Origin: Scatomorpha sp036653715
GTDB lineage: Bacteria > Bacillota > Clostridia > Oscillospirales > Oscillospiraceae
NCBI GenBank assembly: GCA_036653715.1
Contig: JAVVTL010000055.1
Span: forward strand, 1-9,891
DNA length: 9,891 bases
Direction: 5' to 3'
The notes below the pieces were generated by a model. That model was not told the DNA's origin. It worked only from the letters and a program-made list of their open reading frames with translations, and searched no databases. Made by a program: the position numbers and the translations under genes. Shown here in pieces: positions 1 to 6,902 of this stretch; within the stretch, counting starts at the first letter, position 1; every line of letters starts with the position of its first letter.

Positions 1-1
1 T

Positions 2-35
2 GCGCCGGACGCGATTGCGTCCGGCGCTTTTATTT
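2..35 (+). terminator. Rho-independent terminator of an upstream gene
   Basis: A perfect 11-bp GC-rich stem (2-12 pairing with 17-27) closes a GATT loop and is followed by TTTTATTT. It most likely ends a + strand gene lying before the window, which makes the next gene (start 182) the first of its own transcript. Confidence 0.88.
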
Positions 36-46
36 ACAAAAGATGT

Positions 47-75
47 TTGAATTGGCGGGGGAGGAGTGGTATTAT
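47..75 (+). promoter_or_regulatory. Putative sigma-A-type promoter of the TIM-barrel/AraC regulator gene
   Basis: TTGAAT (47-52) and TATTAT (70-75) are separated by exactly 17 bp. Transcription would start near 82 and leave a leader of about 100 nt before the ATG at 182. The match to consensus is moderate and no experimental start is known. Confidence 0.55.
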
Positions 76-181
76 ATACAATAGGTGATATTATAGGCAT
101 AAACATCGCGCGTATTGCGGTTTTTCATGGGTTGGGTCGTCTGTCATTGGTCTGCCGTCGGGAACGTATGGAGAAAAAACT

Positions 182-1378
182 ATGCTCAGAAAAGACATTC
201 TCAGGGACTTGAATAAGCAGCTAAGCGAAAGCCGGCACATTATCGGCACCGTCGCCGGCTCGGGCATGACCGCGCGCTATACGGCCATGGGCGGCTCGGA
301 TTTGATTTTTGCCCTCAGCGCCGGCCGCGTCCGATTTATGGGCAGAAGCTCATTCACGAGCTTTTTCTGCTACGCAAACAGCAACGACATGGTCATGGAC
401 CTCGGCATGAAGGAGCTGCTGCCGCTGATAAAGGGGCTGCCAATCATCTTCGGCCTCAACGCCTGCGACCCCTTCATAAACCTCTACGACTACATCCGCA
501 CCATAAAAAACAACGGCTTTTCCGGCATCGTCAATTTCCCCACCGTCTGCCTTATCGACGGGCAGTTCCGCGAGGCGCTCGAGGAGGAGGGCAACTCCTT
601 CGACAAAGAGGTCGAGGCAATCAGCCTTGCCCACTACATGGACCTCTTTACCATCGGCTTCGTCCACGACGAGGAGCAGGCAAGGCTCATGACCGAGGCC
701 GGCGCGGACATAATTTGCGTCCACTTCGGCTTCACCAAGGGCGGGCATATGGGCGCGAAGCGCTACCTCTCCATCGAAAACGCGCGAGAGATGTCCAAAC
801 AGATTTTTGAAATCTGCGACGCTATCCGCCCGGACGTCATAAAAATGGTCTACGGCGGCCCCGCCAACACGCCGGAGGACATGCAATACATATACAATAC
901 CACCCTCTGTCAGGGCTACATCGGCGGCTCCACCTTCGACCGAATCCCCACCGAAAAAGCCATACTCGAGACAACCCGCGCCTTCAAAAGCACGGAAACC
1001 CCGCAAAACAGCGTCATGAACTGCCTCTCGCAGAGTCAGGACGACAAGGGCGGTAACGTTGACTTTGTCAAGAGCTACATCGCGGCAAATTACATGCTGC
1101 CCGACCTGCGCCTTGCAGACCTCGCGCTCATTGCCCACGTCTCAAGCAGTTATCTCAGCACAAAATTCAAGCAAAAAACCGGCAGCAGCTTCACGGACTA
1201 CCTAATCAAATACCGCATGGAAAAAGCTGTCGAAATTATGTCTGAAAGCGACAAAAGCCTCTCCGAAATCGCCGCGGACGTTGGGTATACCGACTACCCG
1301 CAGTTCTCAAAAATGTTCAAAAAACATCTCGGCACAAGCCCTTCCAAATACGAAAAACAAAATATAAACACAAATTAG
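182..1378 (+). CDS. Phosphoenolpyruvate-hydrolase-like TIM barrel fused to an AraC-family DNA-binding domain (regulator)
   Basis: A 398-residue fusion, probably a cytoplasmic transcription factor. Residues 1-267 are a complete TIM barrel of the PEP-hydrolase-like family (IGPS-like; Pfam PEP_hydrolase). It shares the NFPTV-LIDG segment (118-127) and DPF (96-98) with the stand-alone copies at 2833 and 4192. A polar linker (about 268-292) leads to a standard AraC C-terminal domain (about 293-392) with two helix-turn-helix units, the second containing IAADVGYTD and FKKHLGTSP. The start is supported by GGAG at 170-173, 8 nt before the ATG. Motifs identical in both stand-alone copies are altered here: YNSGR to LSAGR, GDAN to NSND, AHMG to VHFG, CHGGP to VYGGP. 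I infer that the barrel binds a ligand without catalysing and controls the operon starting at 1572. Domain assignment is firm; target and ligand are inferred. Confidence 0.9.
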   Translation: MLRKDILRDLNKQLSESRHIIGTVAGSGMTARYTAMGGSDLIFALSAGRVRFMGRSSFTSFFCYANSNDMVMDLGMKELLPLIKGLPIIFGLNACDPFINLYDYIRTIKNNGFSGIVNFPTVCLIDGQFREALEEEGNSFDKEVEAISLAHYMDLFTIGFVHDEEQARLMTEAGADIICVHFGFTKGGHMGAKRYLSIENAREMSKQIFEICDAIRPDVIKMVYGGPANTPEDMQYIYNTTLCQGYIGGSTFDRIPTEKAILETTRAFKSTETPQNSVMNCLSQSQDDKGGNVDFVKSYIAANYMLPDLRLADLALIAHVSSSYLSTKFKQKTGSSFTDYLIKYRMEKAVEIMSESDKSLSEIAADVGYTDYPQFSKMFKKHLGTSPSKYEKQNINTN

Positions 1379-1475
1379 CCCCCGATAATTCCGTGACACA
1401 TAATAAAAGCACAATATTTGCGCAATCCGCACCTTAAGACAGTGCAGAACGCCAAAAAGAAGATATATAAACACA

Positions 1476-1504
1476 TTTACATTAGTACTATTAAACAGTA
1501 GTAT
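1476..1504 (+). promoter_or_regulatory. Putative promoter of the Tm-1-like/TIM-barrel operon
   Basis: TTTACA (1476-1481) and TAGTAT (1499-1504) are 17 bp apart, giving a start near 1511, about 60 nt before the first ATG. The spacer and the -10 lie inside the left arm of the inverted repeat at 1490-1543, so a protein bound to the repeat would touch the promoter. Confidence 0.55.
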
Positions 1505-1543
1505 GAATTTGAACCATCGGTTAAATTCATACCGCTGTTTAAT
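1490..1543. repeat. 54-bp imperfect inverted repeat over the operon promoter (candidate operator)
   Basis: ATTAAACAG (1490-1498) pairs with CTGTTTAAT (1535-1543). After a 2-bp mismatch (TA against CG), GTATGAATTT (1501-1510) pairs with AAATTCATAC (1523-1532), and AACC (1512-1515) with GGTT (1519-1522), with G1511 unpaired. That makes 23 paired bases around an ATC centre. It overlaps the proposed -10 and transcription start, which suits an operator better than an RNA signal, although a partial leader hairpin is possible. The rest of the gap (1379-1475) shows nothing I can name, including no clear terminator for the regulator gene. Confidence 0.8.
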
Positions 1544-1571
1544 TTTATAACTTGAGGAAAGGAACGTATCT

Positions 1572-2792
1572 ATGAAGACAATTGCAATCGCCGGCACCTT
1601 TGACACAAAGGGACTGGAATATCGCTACATCAAGGAGCACATCGAGAGCCTCGGCTGCAAAACCTTCACCATCAACACCGGAGTTTTCGAGCCGCAATTC
1701 GTCCCGGATGTCACAAGCGACGAGGTCGCCCGCGCAGCCGGAGCGTCAATCAAGGAAATTGCCGATAAAAAAGATCGTGCCTACGCCACGGAGACGCTGG
1801 CAAGAGGAATGGAGCTACTCGTCCCCAAGCTCTATGCAGCCGGAAAATTTGACGGCATAATCTCCCTCGGCGGCTCGGGCGGAACCTCCCTCGCGACGCC
1901 GGCCATGCGTGCGCTTCCCATCGGCGTGCCCAAGGTCATGGTCTCTACCGTCGCCTCCGGCGACACCTCCCCCTATGTCGGCACGAGCGACATCGTCATG
2001 ATGCCCTCCGTTGTGGACGTGGCGGGGCTGAACTCCATCTCAACGACAATATTCAAAAACGCCGCGACCGCGATAGTCGGCATGGTCACCCTTAACGAGA
2101 AGCTTCCCCCCGAAAAGCACGAGACAAAGCCGATTATAGCCGCGACAATGTTCGGCGTTACGACGCCCTGCGTCACCTTTGCCAAGGATTACCTTGAGAG
2201 CAAGGGCTACGAGGTTCTCGTCTTCCATGCCACCGGCACCGGCGGCATGACGATGGAGGCACTCATCAACAACGGCTTCATCAGCGGCGTACTTGACCTC
2301 ACGACCACAGAATGGTGCGACGAGCTGTGCGGCGGTGTCCTGAGCGCAGGACAGGCGCGCTGCGAGGCGGCGGCGCTTGCCGGTCTGCCGACAGTCATGT
2401 CCGTCGGCGCGCTCGATATGGTAAACTTCGGGCCCTTCGATACCGTTCCGCCCCAGCATGCCGGGCGCAACCTCTATAAGCACAACCCCACCGTCACCCT
2501 CATGCGCACCACGGCGGAGGAAAACAAGCGCGTAGGCGAGAAGCTTGCCGAAAAAATCAACATGTCCAAGGGCAAGGCTGCGTTCTTCCTGCCCCTCAAG
2601 GGCGTCTCCATGATAGACGTCGAGGGCGGCCCCTTCTACGGCCCGGAAGAGGACAAGGTTCTCTTTAACGCCATAAGAACAAATCTTGACGCCTCCAAGG
2701 TCGAGCTTGTCGAGCTTGACACCGACATAAACGACGAGCATTTCGCGATAAGCGCGGCACAAAAGCTCATAGACCTCATGCAGGCAAAGTAA
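1572..2792 (+). CDS. Tm-1-like ATP-binding domain protein (UPF0261 family)
   Basis: A full-length 406-residue UPF0261/Tm-1-like protein, predicted cytoplasmic. Family landmarks are visible in order: the N-terminal GTFDTKG (8-14), the glycine-rich GGSGGT (100-105), the conserved run LPIGVPK-MVSTVASGD-SPYVGTSD (115-140), and in the C-terminal half GGVLSAG, HNPTVTLMRTT and GVSMIDVEGGPFY. The family is named for tomato Tm-1, whose N-terminal region of this type binds ATP and inhibits tobamovirus replication; the bacterial function is not established to my knowledge. AAAGGA (1558-1563), 8 nt before the ATG, supports the start. It is first in the operon. The TIM-barrel gene starts 40 bp after it, matching the domain order of fused plant Tm-1 proteins, so the two products probably act together. 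Confidence 0.93.
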   Translation: MKTIAIAGTFDTKGLEYRYIKEHIESLGCKTFTINTGVFEPQFVPDVTSDEVARAAGASIKEIADKKDRAYATETLARGMELLVPKLYAAGKFDGIISLGGSGGTSLATPAMRALPIGVPKVMVSTVASGDTSPYVGTSDIVMMPSVVDVAGLNSISTTIFKNAATAIVGMVTLNEKLPPEKHETKPIIAATMFGVTTPCVTFAKDYLESKGYEVLVFHATGTGGMTMEALINNGFISGVLDLTTTEWCDELCGGVLSAGQARCEAAALAGLPTVMSVGALDMVNFGPFDTVPPQHAGRNLYKHNPTVTLMRTTAEENKRVGEKLAEKINMSKGKAAFFLPLKGVSMIDVEGGPFYGPEEDKVLFNAIRTNLDASKVELVELDTDINDEHFAISAAQKLIDLMQAK

Positions 2793-2832
2793 TTCAACTC
2801 AACACAATATTTTTTGATAAGGAGAATGTCAA

Positions 2833-3663
2833 ATGAACACACAATCAAGGAAAGAAATCATTGAGAAGTTTAGAAACGAGCGCAAGGAAGGCAGAATCCT
2901 TGTCGGCGTCGGCGCCGGAACCGGTATCACCGCCAAGAGCAGCGAGGCGGGCGGGGCGGACATGCTCATCATCTACAACTCCGGCAGATTCCGCATGGCG
3001 GGCCGCGGCTCCCTGTCCGGCCTTCTGTCCTATGGCGACGCAAACCAGATAGTCGTCGAGATGGGCGCAGAGGTTCTCCCGGTTGTCAAGAACACCCCCG
3101 TGCTCGCAGGCGTCTGCGGCACCGACCCCTTCCGCGTGATGGATGTCTACCTGAAGCAGCTCAAGGAGCAGGGCTTCAACGGCGTTCAGAACTTCCCGAC
3201 CGTCGGACTCATCGACGGCGTATTCAGACAGAATCTTGAGGAAACCGACATGGGCTACGGCCTTGAGGTCGAGATGGTTCGCAAGGCGCACAACCTCGAT
3301 ATGCTCACCTGCCCGTATGTCTTCGACACCGACCAAGCAAAGGCAATGGCAGAGGCGGGCGCGGACATTCTTGTCGCGCACATGGGCCTCACAACCAAGG
3401 GCACCATCGGCGCGAAAACGGCTCTCACCCTTGACGACTGCGTCGAGAGAATCAGAGCCATCACCGCCGCCGGCAAGTCCGTGAATCCCGACGTAATGGT
3501 CATCTGCCACGGCGGACCCATCGCGGAGCCGGACGACGCACAGTACGTTCTCAGCAAGCTTCCCGAGATTGACGGCTTCTTCGGCGCATCGAGCATAGAG
3601 CGCTTTGCGGCTGAAAAGGGCATCAAGGCTCAGGCAGCGGCATTCAAGGGCATCAAACGCTAA
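2833..3663 (+). CDS. Phosphoenolpyruvate-hydrolase-like TIM-barrel protein, copy A
   Basis: A 276-residue stand-alone TIM barrel, equivalent to the C-terminal part of plant Tm-1. Segments shared with the copy at 4192 are IYNSGR (47-52), GDAN (68-71), DP (98-99), NFPTV (120-124), AHMG (182-185), CHGGP (225-229) and GASS-ER (251-257). They lie at the ends of predicted beta strands, where TIM barrels carry the active site. The start is set by AAGGAG (2819-2824), 8 nt upstream of ATG. It follows the Tm-1-like gene by 40 bp and precedes the cupin by 18 bp, so co-transcription is very likely. The family name comes from remote similarity to the PEP mutase/phosphonopyruvate hydrolase group; the real substrate is unknown, and PEP hydrolysis should not be assumed. 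Confidence 0.92.
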   Translation: MNTQSRKEIIEKFRNERKEGRILVGVGAGTGITAKSSEAGGADMLIIYNSGRFRMAGRGSLSGLLSYGDANQIVVEMGAEVLPVVKNTPVLAGVCGTDPFRVMDVYLKQLKEQGFNGVQNFPTVGLIDGVFRQNLEETDMGYGLEVEMVRKAHNLDMLTCPYVFDTDQAKAMAEAGADILVAHMGLTTKGTIGAKTALTLDDCVERIRAITAAGKSVNPDVMVICHGGPIAEPDDAQYVLSKLPEIDGFFGASSIERFAAEKGIKAQAAAFKGIKR

Positions 3664-3668
3664 ATTAT

Positions 3669-3674
3669 AGGAGG
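3669..3674 (+). promoter_or_regulatory. Strong Shine-Dalgarno of the cupin gene
   Basis: A full AGGAGG sits 7 nt before the ATG at 3682 and just after the TAA of copy A (3661-3663). This is the best ribosome site in the operon and suggests high cupin expression. Confidence 0.85.
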
Positions 3675-3681
3675 AATTATA

Positions 3682-4095
3682 ATGGAAAAGTTCTTGAGCA
3701 TGGTAACACCCGACGACGTCGAAACTCAGATTCTTTCATGGGGCTCCTTCCAGTGGCTGAATGAGCCGCGCGTGACCGGCACGGACAACATGGCAGTCGG
3801 CATCGGCCACATAAAGCCCGGCGACGGACACACCCGCCACAACCATCCCGGCAGTGATGAATTCATCTATTTCATGCAGGGCAAGGCGGAGCAGACCATT
3901 GAGCGCGAGGATGGCTTCCAGTCCCAGATTATGAATCCGGGCGACCTCGTCTTCATCCATGACGGCGTATATCACTCCACCATGAACGTCGGCGATACCG
4001 ACCTTGTCTTCATGGCTGTCTATCAGCACGCCGGCCCCGAGGTCGGTCTGCGCGAGGCCTCCGACAAGATTCTCCCCCCGAAAAACGCCAAATAA
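3682..4095 (+). CDS. Small single-domain cupin protein
   Basis: A 137-residue protein with both cupin motifs. Motif 1 is G49-H50-x2-H53-N54-H55-x4-E60-x6-G67, and motif 2 is P86-G87-D88 through H98 and N102. Residues H53, H55, E60 and H98 make the usual three-His-one-Glu metal site, so a divalent metal is likely. Such proteins are often sugar or organic-acid isomerases, epimerases, dioxygenases or plain binding proteins; nothing here decides between these. It sits between two TIM-barrel genes in one operon, which points to a step on the same substrate (for example isomerisation) or to metabolite binding. Dioxygenase activity is unlikely if the host is a strict anaerobe. No signal peptide is visible. 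Confidence 0.9.
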   Translation: MEKFLSMVTPDDVETQILSWGSFQWLNEPRVTGTDNMAVGIGHIKPGDGHTRHNHPGSDEFIYFMQGKAEQTIEREDGFQSQIMNPGDLVFIHDGVYHSTMNVGDTDLVFMAVYQHAGPEVGLREASDKILPPKNAK

Positions 4096-4114
4096 ATTCA
4101 AACAATAAGCCTGC

Positions 4115-4147
4115 AAAACCCATGGAATTTCGTGTTTCATGGGTTTT
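4115..4147 (+). terminator. Hairpin between the cupin and TIM-barrel B genes (possible partial terminator or processing site)
   Basis: AAAACCCATG (4115-4124) pairs perfectly with CATGGGTTTT (4138-4147). Three more pairs, one of them G-T, extend the stem to 13 bp around a 7-nt loop. The closing TTTT belongs to the stem and only GTC follows, so termination would be incomplete. I see no good promoter between here and 4192, so the last gene probably depends on read-through. Confidence 0.6.
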
Positions 4148-4173
4148 GTCGATACCTAAGAAGAATCAAACAC

Positions 4174-4180
4174 GGAAAGG
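4174..4180 (+). promoter_or_regulatory. Ribosome binding site fixing the start of TIM-barrel B at 4192
   Basis: GGAAAGG lies 11 nt before ATG 4192. An in-frame GTG at 4132 would add 20 residues, but it lies in the loop of the hairpin at 4115-4147 and the extra residues match nothing in the paralogues. The ATG gives 277 residues, against 276 for copy A. Confidence 0.7.
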
Positions 4181-4191
4181 AAATATCGGTC

Positions 4192-5025
4192 ATGGCATAT
4201 ACAAGAACTCAGGTGACGGAGAGGCTGAACGCCACGCTCGCGGACGGCAAGCCGATTATCGCCGCAGGCTCGGGCATAGGAATCTCCGCAAAATTCGCCG
4301 AAAAGGGCGGAGCGGATTTAATAGTCATATATAATTCCGGCAGATACCGCATGACGGGCTACAGCTCGTGGGCGGGCTTTCTGCCGATAGGCGACGCAAA
4401 CGGCATAGTCCTCGAGATGGGCGAGCGGGAGATTTTGCCGGTGGTCAAATCGGCGCCCGTCATCGCGGGCATATTTGCGAGCGACCCCACAAGAAGGATG
4501 GATGTTTTTTTGAAGCAGGTCAAGGACATGGGCTTTTCCGGCATCATCAATTTCCCGACCGTCGCCATTCTTGAGGGCAATTTCCGCGACAACCTTGAAA
4601 GCTCGGGTTTGGGCTTTATCAGAGAGGTCGAGGCGACAAAGCTCGCGCACGACATGGAGCTTTTCACAATGGCGTATGTCTTCAATCCCGATGAGTCCGC
4701 GCAGATGGCGGAGGCGGGGGTGGACTGCATTGTCGCGCACATGGGCAACACAAAGGGCGGCACCGTCGGGCAGGAGGGCGGAGTTTTCACGCTCGCGGAC
4801 GCCGCAAAGCTCACGCGGGAGATTGCGGTAGCGGCTTGGGCGGTGAATCCGGAGATAAAGGTCCTCTGCCACGGCGGGCCGATTGCGTTTCCCGACGACG
4901 CCGCCTATGTCATCCGCGAGGCGGGCGTGCAGGGCTTTGTCGGTGCCTCGAGCATGGAACGCCTGCCGGTCGAAAAACCCCTCACAGACGCGACTAAAGC
5001 CTTTAAGGACATTCCGATGAATTGA
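4192..5025 (+). CDS. Phosphoenolpyruvate-hydrolase-like TIM-barrel protein, copy B
   Basis: A 277-residue paralogue of the protein at 2833, in line with it almost from end to end. It keeps IYNSGR (46-51), GDAN (67-70), SDP (97-99), NFPTV (120-124), AHMG (182-185), CHGGP (226-230) and GASS-ER (251-257), so it should be active if copy A is. Differences include an extra residue in GEREILPVV (77-85), an NTKGG loop (186-190; the regulator has FTKGG), and LEG in place of LIDG after NFPTV. It is the last gene of the operon and is set apart from the cupin by 96 bp with a hairpin. Two intact copies could form a hetero-oligomer, handle different substrates, or act in successive steps; the sequence does not say which. 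Its stop codon touches the base of the terminator at 5025. Confidence 0.92.
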   Translation: MAYTRTQVTERLNATLADGKPIIAAGSGIGISAKFAEKGGADLIVIYNSGRYRMTGYSSWAGFLPIGDANGIVLEMGEREILPVVKSAPVIAGIFASDPTRRMDVFLKQVKDMGFSGIINFPTVAILEGNFRDNLESSGLGFIREVEATKLAHDMELFTMAYVFNPDESAQMAEAGVDCIVAHMGNTKGGTVGQEGGVFTLADAAKLTREIAVAAWAVNPEIKVLCHGGPIAFPDDAAYVIREAGVQGFVGASSMERLPVEKPLTDATKAFKDIPMN

Positions 5026-5068
5026 AAAGTATTTCCCCTCCGACCCGAGTCGGAGGGGAAATACTTTT
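5025..5068. terminator. Bidirectional terminator shared by two convergent operons
   Basis: A perfect 20-bp stem (5025-5044 with 5049-5068) closes a 4-nt loop. Each strand ends in TTTT at the base of the stem, so it can work both ways. The TGA of TIM-barrel B (5023-5025) and the TAA of the - strand small protein (5069-5067) both overlap the stem base, so the two operons are separated by the hairpin alone. Confidence 0.92.
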
Positions 5069-5291
5069 ATACCTTATATTCGTACTTCGGCGTGTTCACG
5101 TCGTAGGGGGCTTTGGTGATGTCGGCGCGCTCGATATTGTCGTAGTGCTTCTTCAGAAACGGCTCGACGACGTAATAGAGGAGCCTGCCGTCAAGGTCAA
5201 AGTAAAAGACGGAGAAGAGCGCCGCATTTATTCCCACTGCGGCGGCGAGCAGCTTTGCGGCTCCGTGTTTTTTGCGTTTCGTAGCTTTCAT
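5067..5291 (-). CDS. Small single-span membrane protein, unknown function
   Basis: A 74-residue protein with a basic N-terminus (MKATKRKKHG), one hydrophobic stretch (about residues 11-28, AAKLLAAAVGINAALFSV) and a charged, tyrosine-rich tail. The tail (about 30-74) should face outward by the positive-inside rule. There is no lipobox or convincing cleavage site. The start is well supported: AAGGAG overlaps the TAA of the dehydratase gene upstream and lies a few bases before ATG, leaving 9 bp between the genes. It is therefore translated as the third gene of the dehydratase operon. I recognise no family. It could anchor or protect the dehydratase at the membrane, or simply be a hitchhiker. Confidence 0.75.
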   Translation of the reverse strand: MKATKRKKHGAAKLLAAAVGINAALFSVFYFDLDGRLLYYVVEPFLKKHYDNIERADITKAPYDVNTPKYEYKV

Positions 5292-5300
5292 ATAATCTCC

Positions 5301-6902
5301 TTACCAGCCCATTGAATCGTCAAACTCAAGCAGCGACGGGTCAAGCGGCTCCTCATGCATGACGGTGAACATGTAGTTGTTGATGATTTGCCGTATTTCC
5401 TCGCGGGAGACGGTGCGGCGGTCGGGCAGGGCGTGCGGCATCCATATGGCGTGTATGTCGCGCCTGCGGAATTCGTCCTCAAACATGCCGTGAATGCCCT
5501 GCATTCCCTTGCACTGGAGCTGGTCGTACATCATGACCATGTCGCAGTTGAAGCGCTCCATGTTCTCCCAGAGCTTGAAGATGTGCTCGTAGCCGCCGAC
5601 GGCGTTGCTGCGCATGGGCGCCCATTCGTTAAAGGTGGCGAGGTCCTCCATGGCGTTCTCGCGCGTGTCCGTGCGGATGGTTTTGTCAAACATCAGCGAG
5701 TCCATGTTGATGATGCAGTTGAGGCCCCAGCAGTTATATGCCCAGGTGCACCAGAAGGAGTAGTAGAGCGGCGCACAGCTCCAAGCTATGACCCTGTGCC
5801 GCGTCAGGGGGAAGGTCTCGATTTTTTTCAGGACGCAGCGCTCCATGATTTTGCGGACCTTTTTGTCGGTTTGGTGCCATATATCCCGCTCGCCGTCCTG
5901 CGCGTAGTAGATGCGATAGAGCGCCTGCGCGACGCCGTTGATGGGGTAATAGGGCGTTTTTGCGGCGACGTCCCACTTTTCGCGCTCGAACAGGGTGAGC
6001 TGATTGAAGCGCTCGGTGTATTTTACGAACTGATTCCAGTCGAAGGGGATGCCGGTCTGCTCCTCGATAAATTTCCAGCACTCCTCAATTTCGTTGGCGC
6101 AGTGCTTCTGAACCAGCGGGTCGTCAAAGCGCATGGGCTGAGGCATGGCGAACAGCGGCTTGTTGAAGTACCAGTCCTGTAGGACGGAGGTGCCGACGGA
6201 GCCGTCGCAGGCCTCGTTGGAGGTGATGATAAAGGGGCTGACGTCGGGGTAATCGTCCAGCACGGCTATGCCGGCCTCCGCCTGACACATGGGGCAGGGG
6301 TCGCCGGGCAGGCCGATGCTTTGGATGGCGTCTATGTAGTTTGTGACCGTGTTGCAGTTGACATGGACGGTGACGAAATACGGAATCATTTGCAGCGACA
6401 CGTCGTCCGCCACATCGCGCCAGGGATAGAATATGCTGCCGCTGACCGTCTCGTCGTGGTACCAGGTCTTATACCACAGCTCGTTTTTCTCGCCGCCGTG
6501 AAGTCTTGAGTCGCCGGCAAACATGCGCATGAACTGACGGATAGTCTCGTTGGTCATGGCGCGGTAATGCCATGCGGAGGCGGCGAGCGCCGGGCCGCGC
6601 ATTCCCTCCATGCCGCGGTCAAACCAGTGCATGACGGTGAGGTAGGTCTGCCCGACCCAGCGGTAGCGCCATATGCCCTTAAAGAAGGCGAGCGGCTCGT
6701 CGCTCGTGAAGACGTCCTTGAGGAGCATTCCGTAGTTGTAGAGCCAAATGCAGTAGAAGTAATACATCGTGTCCTTGACGCCGCGCCACTCGCGATGCTT
6801 ATACAGGCCTGTTTTGTCCTCGTACAGCTCGCCGAGGCGGCGCTCGCCGTGCGGCTTGCCAAAGAGGAAATCGCGGGCGAGCTTTTTGATATCCTTTTTC
6901 AT
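5301..6902 (-). CDS. 2-hydroxyacyl-CoA dehydratase/benzoyl-CoA reductase-type large subunit
   Basis: A 533-residue protein assigned to the 2-hydroxyacyl-CoA dehydratase (HgdA/HgdB, Fld, Had) and benzoyl-CoA reductase superfamily. The assignment rests mainly on its overlap with the clearer partner gene, and on its size and cysteine content (14 Cys). C203 and C206 (PCPMC), C232, C376 (AWSCAPLY), C385, C391 and C396 are candidates for [4Fe-4S] ligands. It is longer than typical subunits of about 370-480 residues, and aromatic-rich near the N-terminus. ATG overlaps the upstream TGA as ATGA, with AGGAGG 7 nt before it, so translation is coupled and a 1:1 complex is likely. Known enzymes of this kind remove water from (R)-2-hydroxyacyl-CoA or reduce aromatic CoA thioesters by radical chemistry. 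The substrate here is unknown. Confidence 0.75.
   Translation of the reverse strand: MKKDIKKLARDFLFGKPHGERRLGELYEDKTGLYKHREWRGVKDTMYYFYCIWLYNYGMLLKDVFTSDEPLAFFKGIWRYRWVGQTYLTVMHWFDRGMEGMRGPALAASAWHYRAMTNETIRQFMRMFAGDSRLHGGEKNELWYKTWYHDETVSGSIFYPWRDVADDVSLQMIPYFVTVHVNCNTVTNYIDAIQSIGLPGDPCPMCQAEAGIAVLDDYPDVSPFIITSNEACDGSVGTSVLQDWYFNKPLFAMPQPMRFDDPLVQKHCANEIEECWKFIEEQTGIPFDWNQFVKYTERFNQLTLFEREKWDVAAKTPYYPINGVAQALYRIYYAQDGERDIWHQTDKKVRKIMERCVLKKIETFPLTRHRVIAWSCAPLYYSFWCTWAYNCWGLNCIINMDSLMFDKTIRTDTRENAMEDLATFNEWAPMRSNAVGGYEHIFKLWENMERFNCDMVMMYDQLQCKGMQGIHGMFEDEFRRRDIHAIWMPHALPDRRTVSREEIRQIINNYMFTVMHEEPLDPSLLEFDDSMGW

Noticed and set aside
123..139. 17-nt sequence similar to 4135-4151 (15 of 17 identical)
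   Set aside because: In the second copy it is part of a hairpin arm, in the first it is not. A single short match without a shared position relative to promoters is weak evidence of a common site.
127..212. Possible leader peptide before the regulator gene (ATG at 127)
   Set aside because: It has no ribosome site, overlaps the real start out of frame, and shows no run of regulatory codons.
350..1138. Long - strand open frame opposite the regulator gene
   Set aside because: It lies antisense to a clear TIM-barrel/AraC gene, is composed of GC-rich codon-complement residues, and has no ribosome site or family resemblance.
5355..6182. + strand open frame of 275 codons opposite the dehydratase large subunit
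   Set aside because: It is an antisense shadow. The - strand frame has an AGGAGG site, translational coupling and a matching partner gene.
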